Shown here piece by piece: positions 6,911 to 16,700 of a DNA stretch of 64,000 bases. A program made the position numbers and the translations under genes. The DNA is from Planctomycetota bacterium (lineage in GTDB: Bacteria > Planctomycetota > B15-G4 > SIAN01), in assembly GCA_016795285.1 (NCBI GenBank), contig JAEUIC010000011.1, positions 124,001 to 188,000 on the forward strand, given 5' to 3'. Every line of letters begins with the position of its first letter. Positions within the stretch are counted from its first letter, which is position 1. The notes below the pieces were generated by a model. It made no database searches, had not been told where the DNA came from, and saw nothing but the letters and a program-made list of their open reading frames with translations.

Positions 6911-9292
6911 ATGCCCGCGCTGCCTGCCGACGAACGTTCGACCGTGCCCGCCGCGCCGCTGCGAGCGACGGCGCTGATCGCCGTGCTGGCGGCCGCGCTG
7001 GCGCTGGCACCGGCGCGCGACGAGGTGGCGAACCAGATCAAGGCGCGCGAGCCCGAGGACCGCGTCGCCGCCGTCGACAAGATCCGCCGCGACGGCCACA
7101 AGGAGGCGGAGAAGCTCCTCCTCGACGCGCTCGACGATCGCGACTGGGAGGTGATGGAGCGCGCCGCACTTGCATTGGCCGAGCGCGGCAGCGCCGCCGG
7201 CAGCGGTCCCGCGCTGTCGAAGCTGGTGCTCGAGGGGCCGATCCGCCGCGTGCGCCTCGCCGCCGCATTGGCGCTGGCGAAGCTCGCGCCGGAGACGGCC
7301 GGCGAGCTGCTGACCAAGGCGGCGAAGGGGCCGGCGCTGCTGCGCGCCTGCGAAGGGCTCGCCGCCATCGCGGCGACGGTCGGCGAAGGGGCGCGCGCCG
7401 GCCTCGAGACCGGACTGCTCTCGAAGGAGAGCGCGACGCGCGCCACCGCCGCGGCCGGCCTCCACGCCTTCCCCGCCGCCGAGCGCGCCACCCACCTCGT
7501 CACCTGCCTGAAGGACGACGACCTCACCGTCGGCGCCGCCGCGCTCGACTCCGCGACGCGCCACCCCGACGCCGCGCTGCTGAAGACGCTGCTCGACGCC
7601 TTCGTCGGCAAGGAGCTGCCCGAGGTCTTCGAGCGGCGCCTCGTGAACGCCGTCGAGGCGTTGCTGCGCGCGACGCCGGCGGCGGAGCGGACCGCGCTGC
7701 AAGGGGCGCTCTTCGATGCGGCGCAGAAGATCACCAGCGATCCGCCGCTCGCGCGCTTCGCGCGGATGGTCGGCCGCCTCGCCGCCGCCCCGCCGGCCGG
7801 CAGCCCCGCCGACACGGTCCCGCTGCTGCCGGTCGACACCGCGATCAACTGGCTCGCGCCGATCGGCAAGCGCGGCAGCGCCCCGGCCGCCGCGGCCGCC
7901 GCGAAGGCGCTCGGCTTGATCGCCACCGCGAAAGCGCAGGACGCGCTCGTCCCGCTCGCCGAGCACGCCTCGCCGCGCGCCCGCGCCATCGCGCTGCGCG
8001 GCCTCGCCGAGACGGCGGGCAGCGACGTCTCGCGGCTGCGTCCCGTCGCGCAGAAGCTGCTGGCGGACGCGGACGCCGACGTGCGCGAGGACGCCGCGGT
8101 CGCGCTCGGTCGCCCCGGCATGAGCGACACGGTCGCGGCGCTGCTGCCGCTGCTGAAGGACGGCGACTGGCCGGTCGCGGTGGCCGCGGCGGTCTCGATC
8201 GGCAAGACGCAGGAGCCGGAGGCGCTGGCGCCGCTGCTCGAGCTGGCGAAGGCGAAGGAGTGGAAGCTCGCCGGGGCGGCGCTGGTGGGGCTTGGCCACC
8301 TGAAGCGCAAGGAGGCGGTGCCGGCGCTCATCGCCGCGTTGGGCGAGAAGGCGCCGACGCTGAAGCTGACCGCGTTCGAGATCCTGCGCCGCCTGACGAG
8401 CGACAAGCTGCCCGCCAAGGAGAGCAACTGGAAGAGCTGGTGGGCGAAGCAGGAGGCGAAGTTCGCCTTCCCCGACCCGGCGGAGAACGCGAAGCAGCAG
8501 CAGAAGTACGGCTACGCGCCGAGCGCGTACGGCGTCTACGAGGACCTGGACCTGCTGGTCTTCCAGAGCCGCGGCGACCACATCGAGAAGCTGCTCGAGA
8601 AGCTGAAGATCGCCCATCGCACGACCCACGGCGGCGGCGTCCCCGACAGCGGCGTCTCGCCGCTCGGCATCTACGTGGCGAACTGCACCGGCGAGTGCGG
8701 CGCCGACGATCTCGAGCAGGTGCAGTGGGCCGTGCACGCGGGCGGCTACCTCTTCAGCAGCTGCTGGGCGCTCACCCACCACGCCTCGCTGGTGCGCCCC
8801 GGCTATGCGCGCATGCTGCCGACGCCGAAGGGGCAGGTGCTCGACCTCGTCACCGCCGAGCCGTGCCGCGAGAGCCCCTACCTCGCCGGCGTCTTCGAGG
8901 GCGCGACGCGGCCGAAGTACGTGCTGGAGGGGGCGCACCTGATCGACGTGCTGGATCACGACCGCGTCGAGGTGCTGATCGACAGCCCCGAATGCGCGAC
9001 GCGCTGGGGCGGCGGCAACCTGGCCGCCTGGTGGAGCGTCGGCCACGGCCTGATCCTCGACTCGGTGAACCACTTCGACCTGCAGGGCTTCGATCGCGCC
9101 CCGCCGATGAAGGAGCCGGCCGAACGGATGGCCTACGCCGTCGACGTGCTCGGCCTCTCCTACGCCGACCTGCGCGACGTGCCGAAGGGCGCCTGGCAGA
9201 GCCAGCAGAAGGCCTCCGAGGAGGTCCGCGACCTCTCCGCCTTCCGCTTCATCACCAACTTCGTGCGACAGATGAGGAAGCGCAGCAGCTGA
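6911..9292 (+). CDS. Secreted HEAT-repeat protein with C-terminal amidotransferase-like domain
   Basis: 793 residues. The N-terminus (residues 18-37, LRATALIAVLAAALALAPA) is a signal peptide or anchor. Residues 40-500 are alpha-helical HEAT-like repeats about 30 residues apart (VNAVEALLRA, ALGLIATAKAQDALVPLAEHA, AAVALGRPGMSDTVAALLPLL). A link rich in Lys and Trp (NWKSWWAKQEAKF) follows, a form often seen in planctomycete HEAT proteins. Residues 530-793 look like a Rossmann-type glutamine amidotransferase fold (DLLVFQSRGD, GGYLFSSCWALTHHASLVRPGYARML, GNLAAWWSVGHGLILDSVNHF). No clear catalytic triad was identified, so it is probably a binding module. A ribosome site GGAG precedes ATG 6911. Function unknown; exported. 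Confidence 0.6.
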   Translation: MPALPADERSTVPAAPLRATALIAVLAAALALAPARDEVANQIKAREPEDRVAAVDKIRRDGHKEAEKLLLDALDDRDWEVMERAALALAERGSAAGSGPALSKLVLEGPIRRVRLAAALALAKLAPETAGELLTKAAKGPALLRACEGLAAIAATVGEGARAGLETGLLSKESATRATAAAGLHAFPAAERATHLVTCLKDDDLTVGAAALDSATRHPDAALLKTLLDAFVGKELPEVFERRLVNAVEALLRATPAAERTALQGALFDAAQKITSDPPLARFARMVGRLAAAPPAGSPADTVPLLPVDTAINWLAPIGKRGSAPAAAAAAKALGLIATAKAQDALVPLAEHASPRARAIALRGLAETAGSDVSRLRPVAQKLLADADADVREDAAVALGRPGMSDTVAALLPLLKDGDWPVAVAAAVSIGKTQEPEALAPLLELAKAKEWKLAGAALVGLGHLKRKEAVPALIAALGEKAPTLKLTAFEILRRLTSDKLPAKESNWKSWWAKQEAKFAFPDPAENAKQQQKYGYAPSAYGVYEDLDLLVFQSRGDHIEKLLEKLKIAHRTTHGGGVPDSGVSPLGIYVANCTGECGADDLEQVQWAVHAGGYLFSSCWALTHHASLVRPGYARMLPTPKGQVLDLVTAEPCRESPYLAGVFEGATRPKYVLEGAHLIDVLDHDRVEVLIDSPECATRWGGGNLAAWWSVGHGLILDSVNHFDLQGFDRAPPMKEPAERMAYAVDVLGLSYADLRDVPKGAWQSQQKASEEVRDLSAFRFITNFVRQMRKRSS

Positions 9293-9316
9293 TCGCAGCG
9301 CGCCGCGCGCCGCGGC

Positions 9317-10255
9317 TCACGGCAGCGGCTCGCCCTCGCTGCGGGTGAGCTCGCGGTGGAGCGCCTGCAACCGCGCCGTCACCGGCCCGCGCCGGCCGTC
9401 GCCGATCGTGCGGCCGTCGACTTGCGCGACGGGCGCCAACTCACCCAATGTCCCGGTGGTGAACATCTCGTCGGCGGTCCAGATCTCGGTGAGGCTCAGG
9501 TTCTTCTCGGCGCACGGGATCGCGTGCTTCGCGCAGAGCTCGAGCACGATCGCGCGCGTGATGCCGGGCAGGCAGGCGTCGGCGAACGGGGTCAGCACGA
9601 CGCCGCGCCGCACCACGAAGACGTTGGTCGAGTTGGTCTCCGAGACGAAGCCCTGCAGGTCGAGCATCAGCGCCTCGTCGACGCCCGCCACGTTCGCCTC
9701 GATCTTGGCGAGGATGTTGTTGATCAGGTTGTTGTGGTGGATCTTCGAGTCGACGCACTGCGGCGGGTTGCGGCGGATCGCCGCGGTGACGAGCCGCTGG
9801 CCGCGCGCGTCGTCGACCGGCACGCCGCGCGTGTCGGCGCGCCCCTTCCACTCGGGCAGCACGATCAGCGTGCAGCCCTGCTGGTTGTTGCGCGGGTCCA
9901 TGCCCGAGGTGACCTTCACGCCGCGCGTCAGCGTGAGGCGCACGTGCGCACCGTCGCGCATGCCGTTCTTCGCGAGGCACTCGACCACCGCGCGCTTCAC
10001 CTGCTCGCGCGTCGGCACGCCGGCGAACGCCATCGCGTGGGCCGAGGCGAGCAGGCGGTCCAAGTGGCGATCGAAGGCGAAGATGCGGCCGTCGTAGACG
10101 CGCAGCCCCTCCCACACCGCGTCGCCGCCCTGCACCACGCTGTCGAAGACCGAGACCTTCGCCTGCTCGCGCGGCAGCAGCTCGCCGCCGACGTGGGCGA
10201 AGATTGCGGCGTTGCGCGGGTCGGGGAGCTTTTGCGCGGGCGCGGCGGGATTCAC
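9317..10255 (-). CDS. Class IV PLP aminotransferase, branched-chain aminotransferase type
   Basis: 312 residues. The fold-type IV landmarks are in order: the active-site segment GGDAVWEGLRVYDGRIFAF, the PLP lysine in CVDSKIHHNNLIN (about residue 161), the glutamate in GFVSETNSTNVF (about residue 196), and GITRAIVLEL. This is the IlvE-like group, so a branched-chain amino acid or a D-amino acid/4-amino-4-deoxychorismate substrate are all possible. The GTG start (10253-10255) overlaps the TGA of the sulfotransferase-like gene, forming GTGA, so the two are translationally coupled. That fixed partner makes a specialised role more likely than routine isoleucine, leucine or valine synthesis. Confidence 0.83.
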   Translation of the reverse strand: MNPAAPAQKLPDPRNAAIFAHVGGELLPREQAKVSVFDSVVQGGDAVWEGLRVYDGRIFAFDRHLDRLLASAHAMAFAGVPTREQVKRAVVECLAKNGMRDGAHVRLTLTRGVKVTSGMDPRNNQQGCTLIVLPEWKGRADTRGVPVDDARGQRLVTAAIRRNPPQCVDSKIHHNNLINNILAKIEANVAGVDEALMLDLQGFVSETNSTNVFVVRRGVVLTPFADACLPGITRAIVLELCAKHAIPCAEKNLSLTEIWTADEMFTTGTLGELAPVAQVDGRTIGDGRRGPVTARLQALHRELTRSEGEPLP

Positions 10256-11091
10256 TTCGCGGCTCCAGTCGGCGAGCGGCGCGCGCGGATCGCGTGCTGC
10301 ATCAGCTGCTCGTACCAGGGGCGGCACTCGGCCGCGAGCGGCGCGAGCTCGGCCGGCATCGGCTCCGTCTTCGCGCGCCACGCGTCGAAGCCGGTCGACT
10401 TGCGGACGTTCTGGTACCAGTGCGGCGCCCAGACGCCGTCGAACGGACGCGGCCCGGCCGGCCAAGAGAGCATCGCGGCGTCGAAGGGGAGCGCGACGCG
10501 CCGGCAGAGCTCCGCCAGCACGCCCTCGGGATCGGAGAGGAGCTCCTTCGCGTCGAGCACCGGCGGCGCCTGCCCCGCCGCGTGCAACTCGTCGAGCAGC
10601 TCCGCCTGCGCCTTGATGCCGACGTCGCGCAGCGTCGGCGCGCGGACCTGGTGGCGCAGCGTCAGCACGACCTCGGCGGGATCGCGGATCAGCAGCACGT
10701 TCACCGTCTGGCGCAGGAAGGCGCGATCGAGCTCGACGAGGTGATGCGCCATGTGCTTCTGGAACCAGATCGGCCGGTCGCACGGCCCGAGCACGACGTC
10801 GCGCACCACCTTGGCGCCGTCGTTCTCCTGCGCGCGCAGCACGTCGTCGCGGCCGGGGTGGTCGGCGCCGCTCACGCGCAGGTAGTGGGCGTAGAGCGGC
10901 TCGTCGACGACGCGCGTGTCGGCGCGCTGCGCGAAGGCGTACATCAGCGCGGTCGAGACGTTGCGAGGTCCTGACCAGAGGCAGAGCGGACGCGACGACG
11001 GCGAGGATCGCGCCGGCGCGTCGGGCGCTCGGAAGAGGCCGGGCGGCGGCACGCTGCTGCCGGCACGGTTGGGCCAAGTCGGTCCGCTCAT
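10252..11091 (-). CDS. Sulfotransferase-like P-loop protein paired with an aminotransferase
   Basis: 279 residues. CLWSGPRNVSTALMYAF (about residues 37-53) is the sulfotransferase-type P-loop that binds the 5'-phosphosulfate of PAPS, and NVLLIRDPAEVVLTL is the 3'-phosphate-binding strand-loop. The first 35 residues are Pro- and Ser-rich and probably disordered. The stop codon overlaps the start of the class IV aminotransferase gene. From memory, plants have a branched-chain-aminotransferase-like protein with an N-terminal P-loop domain fused to a class IV aminotransferase, so this pair may be the unfused form. The true substrate is unknown and sulfonation itself is unproven. Confidence 0.65.
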   Translation of the reverse strand: MSGPTWPNRAGSSVPPPGLFRAPDAPARSSPSSRPLCLWSGPRNVSTALMYAFAQRADTRVVDEPLYAHYLRVSGADHPGRDDVLRAQENDGAKVVRDVVLGPCDRPIWFQKHMAHHLVELDRAFLRQTVNVLLIRDPAEVVLTLRHQVRAPTLRDVGIKAQAELLDELHAAGQAPPVLDAKELLSDPEGVLAELCRRVALPFDAAMLSWPAGPRPFDGVWAPHWYQNVRKSTGFDAWRAKTEPMPAELAPLAAECRPWYEQLMQHAIRARRSPTGAAK

Positions 11092-11158
11092 CGCTCGCGC
11101 TCTCCGCCGGACGCGCGGCGCCCCTCCGGCGACGCGGCGGCGCGATGCTAGCCCGCCG

Positions 11159-12007
11159 TCAGGCGCTGACGCTGGCGACCGTGCGCTCGAAGAGGCCCTT
11201 CGCGCGCGTGCCGCAGCGCGGGCAGCGGCGGCCGTCGGCGAGGTAGCTCTGCGGCTGGCCGACGAAGCGCTCGATCAGGACGACGTCGCGGCAGACGGAG
11301 CAGTAGGTGATCTCGCGATCGCCGCTCGGCGCCTCGGGCGCGTAGACGTGCTCGAGCCCGGCGCGCTCGCCCGCGGCCACCGCCTGCGCCACCTCGGCCG
11401 CGGCGCGTTCGGGCCGCTCGAGCAGGAGCTTCCGCTGCGCGCGCACGTGCCACGGTATCGCGCCGTCGATCGCCTTCAGCGAGAGCGCCGTCTCGAGCAG
11501 GTCGCGCGCGGCGACCTCCGCGGCGAGCGGGGTGACCACCTCGACCCAGACGCCCGCCTGCCGCAGCCGCGCCAGCCGATCACGCACGTCGTGCGCGCGC
11601 GCCGCGCCGCACGGGCGGCTCGACAGCGGAGCGACCTCGAGCGCGACCGCATCGAGTCGCGGCGCCAGCGCGACGCACGCCTCGGCGCTCGGCAGCTCGC
11701 GCGTGCGCAACGCCGTGGCGAACCCCTCGCCGCGCGCCAGCTCGGCCGCGGCCAGCAGCGCCGGCAGCGCGTGGAGCGGTTCCCCGTCGGCGAAGGCGAC
11801 GGTGGCGCACCGGCCGGCACGCGCCAAGCGCGGCAGCGCGGCGAGCGGCCACGCGGGATCGATCGAAGCGGCGCGGCGCCCGCTTGCAGCCGCCGGCTCG
11901 GCGAAGCCGACCACCAGCGCGCGCGAGCCCGGCAGGACGTGGTAGAGGTCGAGCGCCTCGATCGGCCGCGAGGCGACGCGGACGAGCGTCGGAACGGCGG
12001 ACAACAT
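11159..12007 (-). CDS. AmrS-like protein lacking the radical SAM cysteine motif
   Basis: 282 residues, start ATG 12007 after a GGAGG ribosome site. The order of segments follows the AmmeMemoRadiSam radical SAM enzyme: LDLYHVLPGSRALVVGF, then VAFADGEPLHALPALL where the family has YTYNEPTVF, then RLRQAGVWVEVVTPL, then IPWHVRAQRKLLLERP, then GLEHVYAPEAPSGDREITYCSVC. Where the family carries CxxxCxxC after the first segment, this protein has GFAEPAAASGRRAAS with no cysteine. The C-terminal zinc ribbon is intact: CSVC (about residue 238) and CPRC (about 264). I infer a TIM-barrel pseudoenzyme or a protein using another cofactor. Assignment to the family rests on these motifs, not on a search. Confidence 0.65.
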   Translation of the reverse strand: MLSAVPTLVRVASRPIEALDLYHVLPGSRALVVGFAEPAAASGRRAASIDPAWPLAALPRLARAGRCATVAFADGEPLHALPALLAAAELARGEGFATALRTRELPSAEACVALAPRLDAVALEVAPLSSRPCGAARAHDVRDRLARLRQAGVWVEVVTPLAAEVAARDLLETALSLKAIDGAIPWHVRAQRKLLLERPERAAAEVAQAVAAGERAGLEHVYAPEAPSGDREITYCSVCRDVVLIERFVGQPQSYLADGRRCPRCGTRAKGLFERTVASVSA

Positions 12008-12125
12008 GACGGCTCCTCCACCCCCGGCGCGACGACGCCTCCGGGTGGGGCCGCGGGTCGCCGCGCGTCCGCCTCTAGGGCGAGCCGCGCGGGCGGTAAC
12101 CCGCAAGAAGCCGTGCGTCAGCCGC

Positions 12126-13610
12126 TCAGAAGGTCTCGGTGCCGGCCGCGTTCAGCTTGTCGATCTCGGCCTGCGCGAACGGGAAGCCGGCCGCCTTCGA
12201 CGCGTCGATCGCCTTCTGCCCGGCCGCCTTCACTTCGGCGACCATGTCGGGGATGCCGGCGAGGTTGTTGGCCGCACGGATCGCCTTCGAGAGCGCGGTC
12301 GCGTAGTTGGTGCTGACCGTCGCGCGCTCCCCCTTCGCGAGCTTCTCGGCCGCGCCGTCGAGGCTGCGGTTGATCTCGCTCATGAACGCCTTCGCGTAGT
12401 TGGTCGCCTGGCGCAGCTCGTAGGCGACCTCCTCGTCGACGTCCTTCAGGTTCTTGTAGTTGGGGTTGTTGTCGCGGAACCGCTTGCGCAGCACGTAGGC
12501 GCGGCCGTAGTGCTCGAGCTTGCTCTCGAACGTTGCGATGATCTCGGTGTCCCACCAGACGTCGGGACGCGGGAAGGGATCGGCCGCGTTGTAGCGGCGC
12601 TTCAGCGACTCGGCCCACGCCTTCACCGTGCCGATGTTGGCGCCGGTCGGGAAGCGCGTGAGGTAGTACTCGAGGCGCTCCTCGACGAAGTAGCGCGCCG
12701 TCGCCGGGTCGTTCAGGTAGTCCTTGCCCTTGAAGGCCTTCGACTTGTCGTCAATGTACATGTCGTAGAAGGGCTTCAGGTTCGAGAAGAAGTAGGCGTC
12801 CTCCTGCCGCTCGTCGTGCACCTGCACGGTCTTGTTCTTCTGCTCGAGGATGCGGTCGCGCACGACCTTCGCCGAGACGTGGTCGGCGCTCCCCTCCTTG
12901 ACGCCCTTCAGCACTGCGTCGATCTCGGCGATGGCGAGGTCGACGTTGTTGTTGGCCGCGAGGCTCTCCGCCTTCGCGATGCGCTCGCGCACGTCGTCGC
13001 CGCTGCCGAGCGCCTTCACCATCACGAAGATGAGGATGCCGAGCGAGACGATCGAGATGCCGACCGTCATCATCGGGTTGCGGCCGCTGCCGCGCGTGAG
13101 GCGCCGCTCGGCGCGCGACGAGCCGGTCTCCTCGCCCTCCTCCTCTTCCTCGTCGCGCCCGCGTCGGCCGCCGCGCGCGGCGGTGGCGCGCGACGGGCGG
13201 CGCGCCGAGCTGCTGCTGGCCGCGGCACGGACCGGCGCCGCGGGGCGCGCGGCCGGAGCCGGGCGCGGGGCGGGCGCCGCCGCCGCAGGCGCCGCCGGAG
13301 CGGCCGCCGGCCGCGGGGCCGCCGTGCTGCCGCCCGCCTTGAAGGCGAGCTGCGTCGTGCCGACCTGCACCACGTCCCCGTCGAGCAGCACCTTGTCCTT
13401 CACCTTCTGGCCGTTCACCAGCGTCCCGTCGGGGCTGCCGAGATCGATCAGCTTCAGGTTGGCGCCGCTCTTCAGGATCTGGCAGTGCTTGGGCGCCCCG
13501 CCGGCGACGCGGATCTCGCAATCCTCGGCCGAGCCGACGAAGGTGACGTCGTCGAGGAGTTCATGGCCGCGCTCCTTGCCGCTCTGAAGCTTCACCATCA
13601 ACCAGGCCAT
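12126..13610 (-). CDS. FHA-domain single-pass membrane protein with helical extracytoplasmic tail
   Basis: 494 residues. Residues 1-92 are an FHA domain (DVTFVGSAEDCEIRV, APKHCQI, IDLGSPDGTLVNGQ). The Gly-Arg and Ser of the phosphothreonine pocket are replaced (VGS, APK), though one His is kept. Residues 95-175 are Ala/Pro-rich, then a run of Glu and Arg. Residues 180-199 (MMTVGISIVSLGILIFVMVKA) are a membrane span. The remaining 295 residues are charged and helical with no recognised domain. By topology the FHA side is cytoplasmic and the tail is outside. The start is ATG 13610; the gene lies 92 bases after the FHA-CAP gene and the two proteins share layout and the APKxC motif. Confidence 0.65.
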   Translation of the reverse strand: MAWLMVKLQSGKERGHELLDDVTFVGSAEDCEIRVAGGAPKHCQILKSGANLKLIDLGSPDGTLVNGQKVKDKVLLDGDVVQVGTTQLAFKAGGSTAAPRPAAAPAAPAAAAPAPRPAPAARPAAPVRAAASSSSARRPSRATAARGGRRGRDEEEEEGEETGSSRAERRLTRGSGRNPMMTVGISIVSLGILIFVMVKALGSGDDVRERIAKAESLAANNNVDLAIAEIDAVLKGVKEGSADHVSAKVVRDRILEQKNKTVQVHDERQEDAYFFSNLKPFYDMYIDDKSKAFKGKDYLNDPATARYFVEERLEYYLTRFPTGANIGTVKAWAESLKRRYNAADPFPRPDVWWDTEIIATFESKLEHYGRAYVLRKRFRDNNPNYKNLKDVDEEVAYELRQATNYAKAFMSEINRSLDGAAEKLAKGERATVSTNYATALSKAIRAANNLAGIPDMVAEVKAAGQKAIDASKAAGFPFAQAEIDKLNAAGTETF

Positions 13611-13701
13611 CGGAGATCTCCTTCGTCTCGGCGCGCGGCGCCGCGGTCAAGAGCCGGTCCAGTGCACGCTGCGACGCGACAGGGTAGCCCGCCGTCCGTC
13701 G

Positions 13702-16700
13702 TCAGTCGCGGATCAGGTTGCCTTTGTACTCGCGGCCGCCGCCGAAGTTCTGCGTCCAGTACGAGCCGCTCTGCCCGGCCCCCATCTCGGTGTGGCTGTC
13801 GTAGAGCAGGTTGCGATGGTGGCCCGACGAGTGGCACCACCCCTGCAGCACCTCGAGCGGCCCGCTCGAGCCGACCGCGCAGTTCTCGCCGGCGCCCTGC
13901 GCATAGCCGGCCAGCTTCATGCGCTGCTCGGGCGTGGTGCGCTCCGGATCGTCCTCCTCGAAGTGGGAGAGCGTCCCGTGGCGGGCCATCCACTCGCTGT
14001 GGCGATCGGCCGCCTCCCAGAGCTTCTCGTTCAGCGCCAGCACCCGCTTGCCGAGCATCGCCCGGTAGAGGTTGGTGACGCGCACCTGCTCGATCTCCTC
14101 GCGGCTCGGGCCCCCGTCGCGCGGCGCCGCGCTGCCGTTCAGCAGCCAGACCTTCGCGTCGAGGTCGAGGCGGTTGCGCTCGTACTCGTCGCGCGCGAGG
14201 TTGCGGAGATGGACGGTGCGCGTCGTCGTCGGCAGCGCGAAGGCGGGGCGCAGCGACTGGTCGACGTCGTCGTTGGCGGCGCCGAGATCGGCGAGGAGCG
14301 CGCGCACGAACTGGAGCTGCTCGAGGGTCTGCTGCAACGTCGCGCCGATCGAGACCTGCGGCTCGGGCGGCGGATCGGACTCGCGCCCCCAGATCGCGCG
14401 CACGGCGTCGACGCGCAGGTCGACCTCGCGCTGCACCTCGGGATAGAGCTGCGCCTTCTCCGGCGGGCAGCCCGGCGGGTGGTAGGGATAGAAGTAGGTC
14501 GTCTCGTCGAAGATCAGCGCCAGCGCGTGGCGGCGCGCGTCGTTCAGCAGCTCGAGGCGCTCGCGCAGCTTGGCCAGGCGCGGCTGCTCCGGCGCCGCCT
14601 CGAACTGCCCCTTCAGCACGAGCCGTCGCGCCTTCAGCTCGGCGATCGCGACGGCCGGCGCCGCGGCGGAGAGCTCGAGGATGCGGGCGCGCACCGCCGC
14701 CGGCGCCTCCTTGCCGGTCGCCGCCGCCGCCAGCGCGGCGCGCATCTCGTCGGCGAACGTCTCGCGCGCCTTCTCCTCCCAGGTGAGCCAGCGGTCGCCG
14801 TGGCGGACGAACCCGCGCGGCGGGACGCGGTCGAGTCCGCGCTGGAAGGCCAGTGCGGAGTCGATCGAGCCCTGCCATTCGGGATGGTCGCCGAGCTTCT
14901 CGAGCGCGCCGAAGAAGTCGTCGGCCGAACCGGCCGCGAGCGCGAGGAAGGCGCGATCGAGCAGCTCCTCGCCGGCCAGCGGCAGCCGCGCCGACAGCGA
15001 CAGGAGCGACGCGCCTTCGAGCTCGGTCGCCGGCAGCGCGAGCGTCTCGGCGCCGACCTGCAGCGAGAGGAGGCGGCCGTCGCTGCCGGCGATGCGCGCG
15101 CGCCGGCCGTCGCGCAGCTTCACGTCGGCGTTGCCCGGCAGCCGCGTCGCCAGCAGCTCGGTCACGCGACCGGCGAGGCGCTGCGGTCGGCGCGCCCGCT
15201 CGTGGTCGCGCGCGATCTCCCCCTTCGCGTCGCTCGGCGCCGCCGCGTCGAGCGCCTGCTCGAGCCGCTCGAGCGCGCCGGCGAAGTCGCCCGCCGCGAT
15301 CAGCGCGCGCGCCTGCTGCTGCAGCGGCGAGACGCCCGCGCCGGCGGCGTCGCTCGCGCGGCCGGCGTCGCCCGCGGCCGAGCCGCTCGGCGCGCGCTCG
15401 GCGGCGGCGACCGGCTTGCGGCCGACGATCGAGTCCTCGGTCAGCTCGAGCAGCGACGTCTTCTTCGGCTCCGTGCCGGGCTTGTCGCGGTGGTGCTTGC
15501 GGCGCGGGAAGGGGCGGTTGTTGCCGTACTTCGCGTCGAGGATGTCCTCGATCTCGTCGGCCTTGTCGAGCATCTCGTACCAGATGTCGGTGCCCTTGAA
15601 CGGGCGCATGTTGTCGTCGTCGAACTCGCCGATGGCGACGAGCGCCTGCCCGTGCTCGAGCTGGTCGGCGACGCGCGCGAGGATCTCCTCGCCCGCCTTG
15701 CGCGCCGCGCCGTTCACCCGCGCGAACGCCGCGGCGAGCTGCTTGGCCTCCGCATCGCCGCTGGCCTCGACGCGCGAGAGCACGAAGATCGCCTTGCCGT
15801 ACTCCTGCTTCGCGACCTGCTTGTCCGCCTCGGCGACGCAGTTGGCGACGGTCAGCTGCGCCGGCAGCGTGATCCCCTCGAGGTCGGAGGAGCTCGCCAC
15901 GGTCGGCTGCTTCGCGCGCGCGTCGAGGTCGTCGAGCAGCTTCTGCCCCTGGTCGGCGAGCGGCGCGAGGTCGGAGTTGCGGTCGATGAAGCGGACCAGG
16001 TCGCCGCGCGAATCGCCGCGCAGGTCGCTCGCCACGCGGCGGCGCAGCGCGTCGAGGTCGACCTTGCCCTCGTCGTAGCGCTTCTTGCGCAGCTTGATCG
16101 CCCGCTCCTGCTCGAGCGCCGCCAGCTTCTCCGCGCTGTCGTCGCCGCCGATCACGCTGGCGAGCTGCTGGATCGCCTCCTCGAAGCGGCACTCGCTGTT
16201 GAGCTCGATCGCCTTGGCGATCTGCGCCTGCTGGCGCTGGCGGGTCGAGTCGCTCGGGCCGTCGTCGCCGCCGCCGAAGATCATCACGGCCCCGGCGAGC
16301 AGGCCGAGCACCGCGATCGCGCCGACCAGCGCGGCCGCCGGCGAGCCGCGCTTCGCGCTGCTGCGGGCGCGCGGCGCCGGTCGCTCGTCGCGCGGGGCGG
16401 GACGGGCGGCGGCGCGCGGCGCGGCGGCGCGAGCGGCGGGCGCGGGCGCGCGAGCGGAGGGGGCGGGCGCGGCGGGCTCCGCCGGCGGAGGCGCGGCGGG
16501 CGCTGCGACGGCGGCCGGCAGCACGGTCAGCTGGTAGGCGCCGATCTTCAGGACGTCGCCGACGTTGAGCAGCGCGCGCCCCACTGGCTGCTCGTTCAGC
16601 AGCGTCTCGTGGTCGCTGCCGAGATCGACGACCCGCAGCGCGCCGTCGGCAAGCTCGATCCGGCACTGCTTCGGGGCGATGTCGCCGCCCGGCAGCACCA

